NCBI RefSeq assembly: GCF_006715025.1
Contig: NZ_VFMK01000001.1
Coordinates: forward strand, 2,232,001-2,296,000
Reading direction: 5' to 3'
From: Serratia fonticola
GTDB taxonomy: Bacteria; Pseudomonadota; Gammaproteobacteria; Enterobacterales; Enterobacteriaceae
Length of the DNA stretch: 64,000 nt
The position numbers were made by a program, and so were the translations under genes. Below the pieces are notes generated by a model. The model was given only the letters and a program-made list of their open reading frames with translations. It made no database searches and was not told the origin of the DNA. Positions 61,483 to 64,000 of the stretch are shown piece after piece; the stretch's first letter is position 1; each line of letters opens with the position of its first letter.

Positions 61483-62637
61483 TTAGCGAGTGATCGCTTT
61501 AGCGCTGGCGGTCACAATCAGCAGCATAGAGGCAACACAGGCCAGAGCAAACGTCAGGCTCGAGAATTGAGCGATAAATCCGATCAACGCTGGTCCCGCA
61601 AGAATGCCGGCATAGCCGACGGTCGTCACCGATGCGATAGCCAGGTTGGCAGGCATGGTTTGCTGATTACCGGCGGCGGTAAACAGGATAGGAACGACAT
61701 TGGATGCGCCGACGCCGACCAGCATAAAACCAATCAATGACGCTATCACGCTATTGACAGCGATAGCCAGCGTTAAGCCGATGGCAGCACAAAGGCTACC
61801 CAGCAGCAGCATCCGATACCTTCCCATCGCATTGACCATACGATCCCCATTCAGCCTGCCCAGTGTCATGGCGATAGAGAACAGTGCATACCCTAACCCT
61901 GCCTGGCTGTGATCCATTCCGCGTAAGGTGGTCAGGAATAGCGCACTCCAGTCAAGCATTGAACCTTCAGCCAGAAACATGATAAAGCACAGTAGGCCGA
62001 TGAACATCACCCAGCCGCGTGGCAGTACGAACAGCGGGCCTTCTTTATTGCCACCGCTTTCGCGTAGCAGATGCTTGCTGGCGATGAACAGTAGGATCAG
62101 GATCACCATAACGGCGATCAGCGTGGCTTGCAATGGCCCAAGCCCCAGCCACAATAGCGCGCTGACGCCGCCAGCCCCGGCTATCCCGCCAACGCTGAAG
62201 AAACCGTGAAAACCCGACATCATGGCCCGTCCGCTGGCCCGTTCGACCACGACTGCCTGAATGTTCATTGCGACGTCAACCATGCCAATGGCAGCCCCGA
62301 AGAGCAGCAATGCCAGCGCCATCCCTAAGGGGGATTCCATCAGTACCAACAGGGGCAGAACGAGGCAAAGGACGATCCCCGCCAGTATGATCACGCGTCT
62401 GCAACCAAACTTGCCGGTTAACACCCCGGTCAGCGGCATCGCCATGATAGACCCGACCCCGATGCACAGCAGCAGCAAACCTAATGCACCGTCGTCGAGA
62501 CCGATACGTGTTTTAGCAAAAGGCACCAATGGGGCCCAGGTAGCCATACCAATACCGGCGATAAAAAAAGCCAGACGGGTGGCTGTCTGTTCCGGTACGC
62601 CGGGCTTATGTTGTGCGTTGCATAAAGTGGATGTCAT
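61483..62637 (-). CDS. MFS transporter, YbjJ-like, directly upstream of rcsD
   Basis: The 384-residue major facilitator protein has twelve hydrophobic segments. ATWAPLVPFAKTRIGLDDGALG, GMVDVAMNIQAVVVER followed by SGFHGFFSVGGIAGAG, FLAEGSMLDWSALFL and ASVTTVGYAGILAGPALIGF resemble the E. coli YbjJ subfamily, whose substrate is unknown. ATG 62637 begins MTSTLCNAQHKPG. Only 18 bp separate it from rcsD on the same strand with no terminator between, so read-through into rcsDB is likely (inference). In E. coli as I recall, rcsD lies directly next to micF/ompC. Confidence 0.88.
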   Translation of the reverse strand: MTSTLCNAQHKPGVPEQTATRLAFFIAGIGMATWAPLVPFAKTRIGLDDGALGLLLLCIGVGSIMAMPLTGVLTGKFGCRRVIILAGIVLCLVLPLLVLMESPLGMALALLLFGAAIGMVDVAMNIQAVVVERASGRAMMSGFHGFFSVGGIAGAGGVSALLWLGLGPLQATLIAVMVILILLFIASKHLLRESGGNKEGPLFVLPRGWVMFIGLLCFIMFLAEGSMLDWSALFLTTLRGMDHSQAGLGYALFSIAMTLGRLNGDRMVNAMGRYRMLLLGSLCAAIGLTLAIAVNSVIASLIGFMLVGVGASNVVPILFTAAGNQQTMPANLAIASVTTVGYAGILAGPALIGFIAQFSSLTFALACVASMLLIVTASAKAITR

Positions 62638-63020
62638 GTGGGTATCGAATCGATTCAGAATTGTGGCTCCAATGAGCCCTCGTTTTTATCACAATCTGCG
62701 ATCGGGGTCGAAAGGATTCGCATTTAGTCACGGCTAACCCAGCGGCATAATCAGCGGGAGTGTACGGCTAATAATAAGACACGGCAGCGTTGAAAAAAAT
62801 GCTGATATTTCCAGCAATAGTTGGGAGGTTAATTATCATTATTTTGTATAGAGAGGGAGGTGATTTAAGCAAGGAAAGCATAGTAGCGGGTGTTTTGATT
62901 AATGATTAAGCATTCTCTTGGCTTTTAGTGCTGATGTTTATTATGTTGATGATACCTGTTAGTAACTATTATTGAACATAACGTGCTTTTTAAACGTAAT
63001 GGAACGAACGGATTGGAAAT
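62638..63020. other. Gene-free region between the MFS gene and micF
   Basis: This 383-bp, AT-rich stretch has no supported coding sequence. It should hold the promoter of the MFS gene (and possibly of rcsDB) in its left part. I see no recognisable operator or repeat. Confidence 0.5.
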
Positions 63021-63103
63021 AAAAAAACCGGCCAATGGCCGGTCGTAAGTACATAAATTATCATACGGATAATGAAGGTAATAATGAAAATAATGATGAT
63101 AGC
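63021..63103 (-). ncRNA. micF: MicF small regulatory RNA
   Basis: This antisense-type small RNA of about 83 nt represses ompF translation with Hfq. The 5' end GCTATCATCATTA is the strongly conserved MicF seed, and the following ATTACCTTCATT also resembles E. coli MicF. The 3' end is a Rho-independent terminator (GGCCGGT / ACCGGCC stem, loop of three, then seven T, 63021-63043). It is divergent from ompC, exactly as in E. coli. Confidence 0.92.
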
Positions 63104-63109
63104 GGGGCT

Positions 63110-63115
63110 ATTATA
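63110..63115 (-). promoter_or_regulatory. micF -10 element
   Basis: A perfect TATAAT on the minus strand lies 6 bp before the first base of MicF. No consensus -35 is present, which fits an activator-dependent promoter. Confidence 0.85.
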
Positions 63116-63135
63116 GCCTCATGGTTTAGAAAGGT

Positions 63136-63154
63136 TTTTGGCACAACGTGCTTA
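63136..63154 (-). promoter_or_regulatory. Putative MarA/SoxS/Rob box at micF
   Basis: On the minus strand GCACGTTGTGCCAAA fits the marbox core GCAC-N2-W-N2-RYYAAA at every fixed position. It overlaps the -35 region of micF, as expected for this class of activator site. Confidence 0.65.
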
Positions 63155-63308
63155 TTAGATAATACTTTTGTACGTTTATCTTTATTTTTATAAAGATTTG
63201 TTTATTGCATTGTTTTATAAGGTTTAAATTATTTTTTTGTCATTGAGTGCTTTATTCTTTGTGTCGGTGAGTTTTTGTTAAAGTTCGCCATTATTAACAT
63301 ATGGACAC

Positions 63309-63369
63309 ATTTAATTATTAGAATGAAACACTATTGGATACTTGGTATCATTTTCTTTCTGGATTAATA
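63309..63369 (+). promoter_or_regulatory. OmpR-like site and ompC promoter
   Basis: An OmpR-like element containing ATGAAACAC (63323-63331) precedes a stretch GTATCATTTTC...GGATTAATAT that resembles the E. coli ompC promoter; the -10 is probably near 63364-63369. This would give an ompC leader of roughly 100 nt. Confidence 0.45.
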
Positions 63370-63474
63370 TAGTCCTTGTTACCAGAATGGTAATTGCAAA
63401 ATGCACAGTCGTGCTAATAATGCTCAGAAGAGCAGTGGCCGTAGCTCGACATAAATAATAAGAGGATAACAACG

Positions 63475-64000
63475 ATGAAACTTCGAGTACTCTCCCTGAT
63501 CGTTCCTGCTTTGCTGATGGCTGGTACAGCAGGTGCAGCGGAAATCTACAACAAAGACGGTAATAAACTGGATTTGTTCGGTAAAATCGATGGTCTTCAC
63601 TATTTCTCCGACAACGATGGGCAGGATGGCGATCAGTCATATATGCGTTTTGGCCTGCGTGGCGAAACGCAAATTAACGATCAACTGACCGGCTATGGTG
63701 AGTGGGAATACCAGGTTCAGTTGAACAAGACTGAAGATGAAAACGATTCCTTCACCCGTGTTGGCTTTGCAGGTCTGAAATTTGGCGACTACGGCTCACT
63801 GGATTATGGCCGTAACTACGGCGTGCTGTACGACATCGGCGCATGGACCGACGTATTGCCTGAGTTCGGTGGCGACACTTATGGCGCAGACAACTTCCTG
63901 TTCCAACGTTCTAGCGGTGTGCTGACTTATCGTAACAACAACTTCTTTGGTCTGGTTGATGGCCTGCATTTTGCTCTGCAGTATCAGGGTAAAAACGGTA
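63475..64000 (+). CDS. ompC: Outer-membrane porin OmpC, N-terminal part (partial)
   Basis: The gene runs off the right edge; 175 codons are present. The product is a trimeric general porin. The signal peptide [21 protein letters not shown] is followed by the mature start [20 protein letters not shown] and porin strands with [19 protein letters not shown] and [22 protein letters not shown], with the PEFGGDTYG constriction loop. ATG 63475 follows AGAGGATAAC. The divergent micF gene next to it supports OmpC over other porins. Confidence 0.95.
   Translation, partial: MKLRVLSLIVPALLMAGTAGAAEIYNKDGNKLDLFGKIDGLHYFSDNDGQDGDQSYMRFGLRGETQINDQLTGYGEWEYQVQLNKTEDENDSFTRVGFAGLKFGDYGSLDYGRNYGVLYDIGAWTDVLPEFGGDTYGADNFLFQRSSGVLTYRNNNFFGLVDGLHFALQYQGKNG

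Overview
The window is chromosomal DNA of an enterobacterium, most likely Serratia or a close relative. Evidence for this is the near-identity of alaA, lrhA, nuo, men, nrdAB, ubiG, gyrA, rcs and ompC products to their Escherichia coli counterparts as remembered, the enterobacterial gene order, and ERIC-type intergenic palindromes. The genus is an inference. No prophage, insertion sequence, CRISPR array, tRNA or rRNA gene was seen.

Layout. Positions 1-2313 hold the start of alaA (minus) and lrhA (plus). Positions 3021-18483 hold the complete respiratory complex I operon nuoABCDEFGHIJKLMN. It is tightly packed except for two gaps: nuoF-nuoG carries a 115-bp imperfect palindrome, and nuoL-nuoM carries two ERIC elements in opposite orientation. 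Positions 18553-25642 are accessory: a LysR regulator divergent from a thiamine-diphosphate enzyme of unknown substrate, a secreted cupin, an EamA-type transporter, an MFS transporter, a DUF1097 membrane protein (ycdZ) behind a CRP-like site, and elaB. Positions 25678-34323 are one 2881-residue gene for a cyclic beta-1,2-glucan synthase (NdvB/Cgs type), convergent with elaB and divergent from menF.

Positions 34623-41867 hold the menaquinone genes menF and menDHBCE; menD appears to have its own promoter. Then come a catalase (minus), yfaZ (plus), tyrP (minus, with a clear promoter and a TyrR-like box) and yfaY (plus). Positions 47017-50890 hold the aerobic ribonucleotide reductase operon nrdA-nrdB-yfaE (minus), with NrdR-like and DnaA boxes upstream. 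ubiG (minus) and gyrA (plus) are divergent. Positions 55196-61464 hold the Rcs envelope-stress phosphorelay (rcsC convergent with rcsB and rcsD). An MFS gene lies 18 bp upstream of rcsD on the same strand. The window closes with the small RNA gene micF (minus) and the first part of ompC (plus).

How the genes work together. nuo and men supply NADH oxidation and the menaquinone used in anaerobic respiration, and ubiG supplies ubiquinone. nrdAB-yfaE and gyrA support DNA replication. rcs, ompC/micF and the cyclic glucan synthase all concern the cell envelope. The least explained parts are the LysR/thiamine-diphosphate-enzyme/cupin/transporter cluster and the single-gene cyclic glucan locus. Start codons were chosen by comparison with recalled E. 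coli proteins and by visible ribosome-binding sites; no database search was possible.
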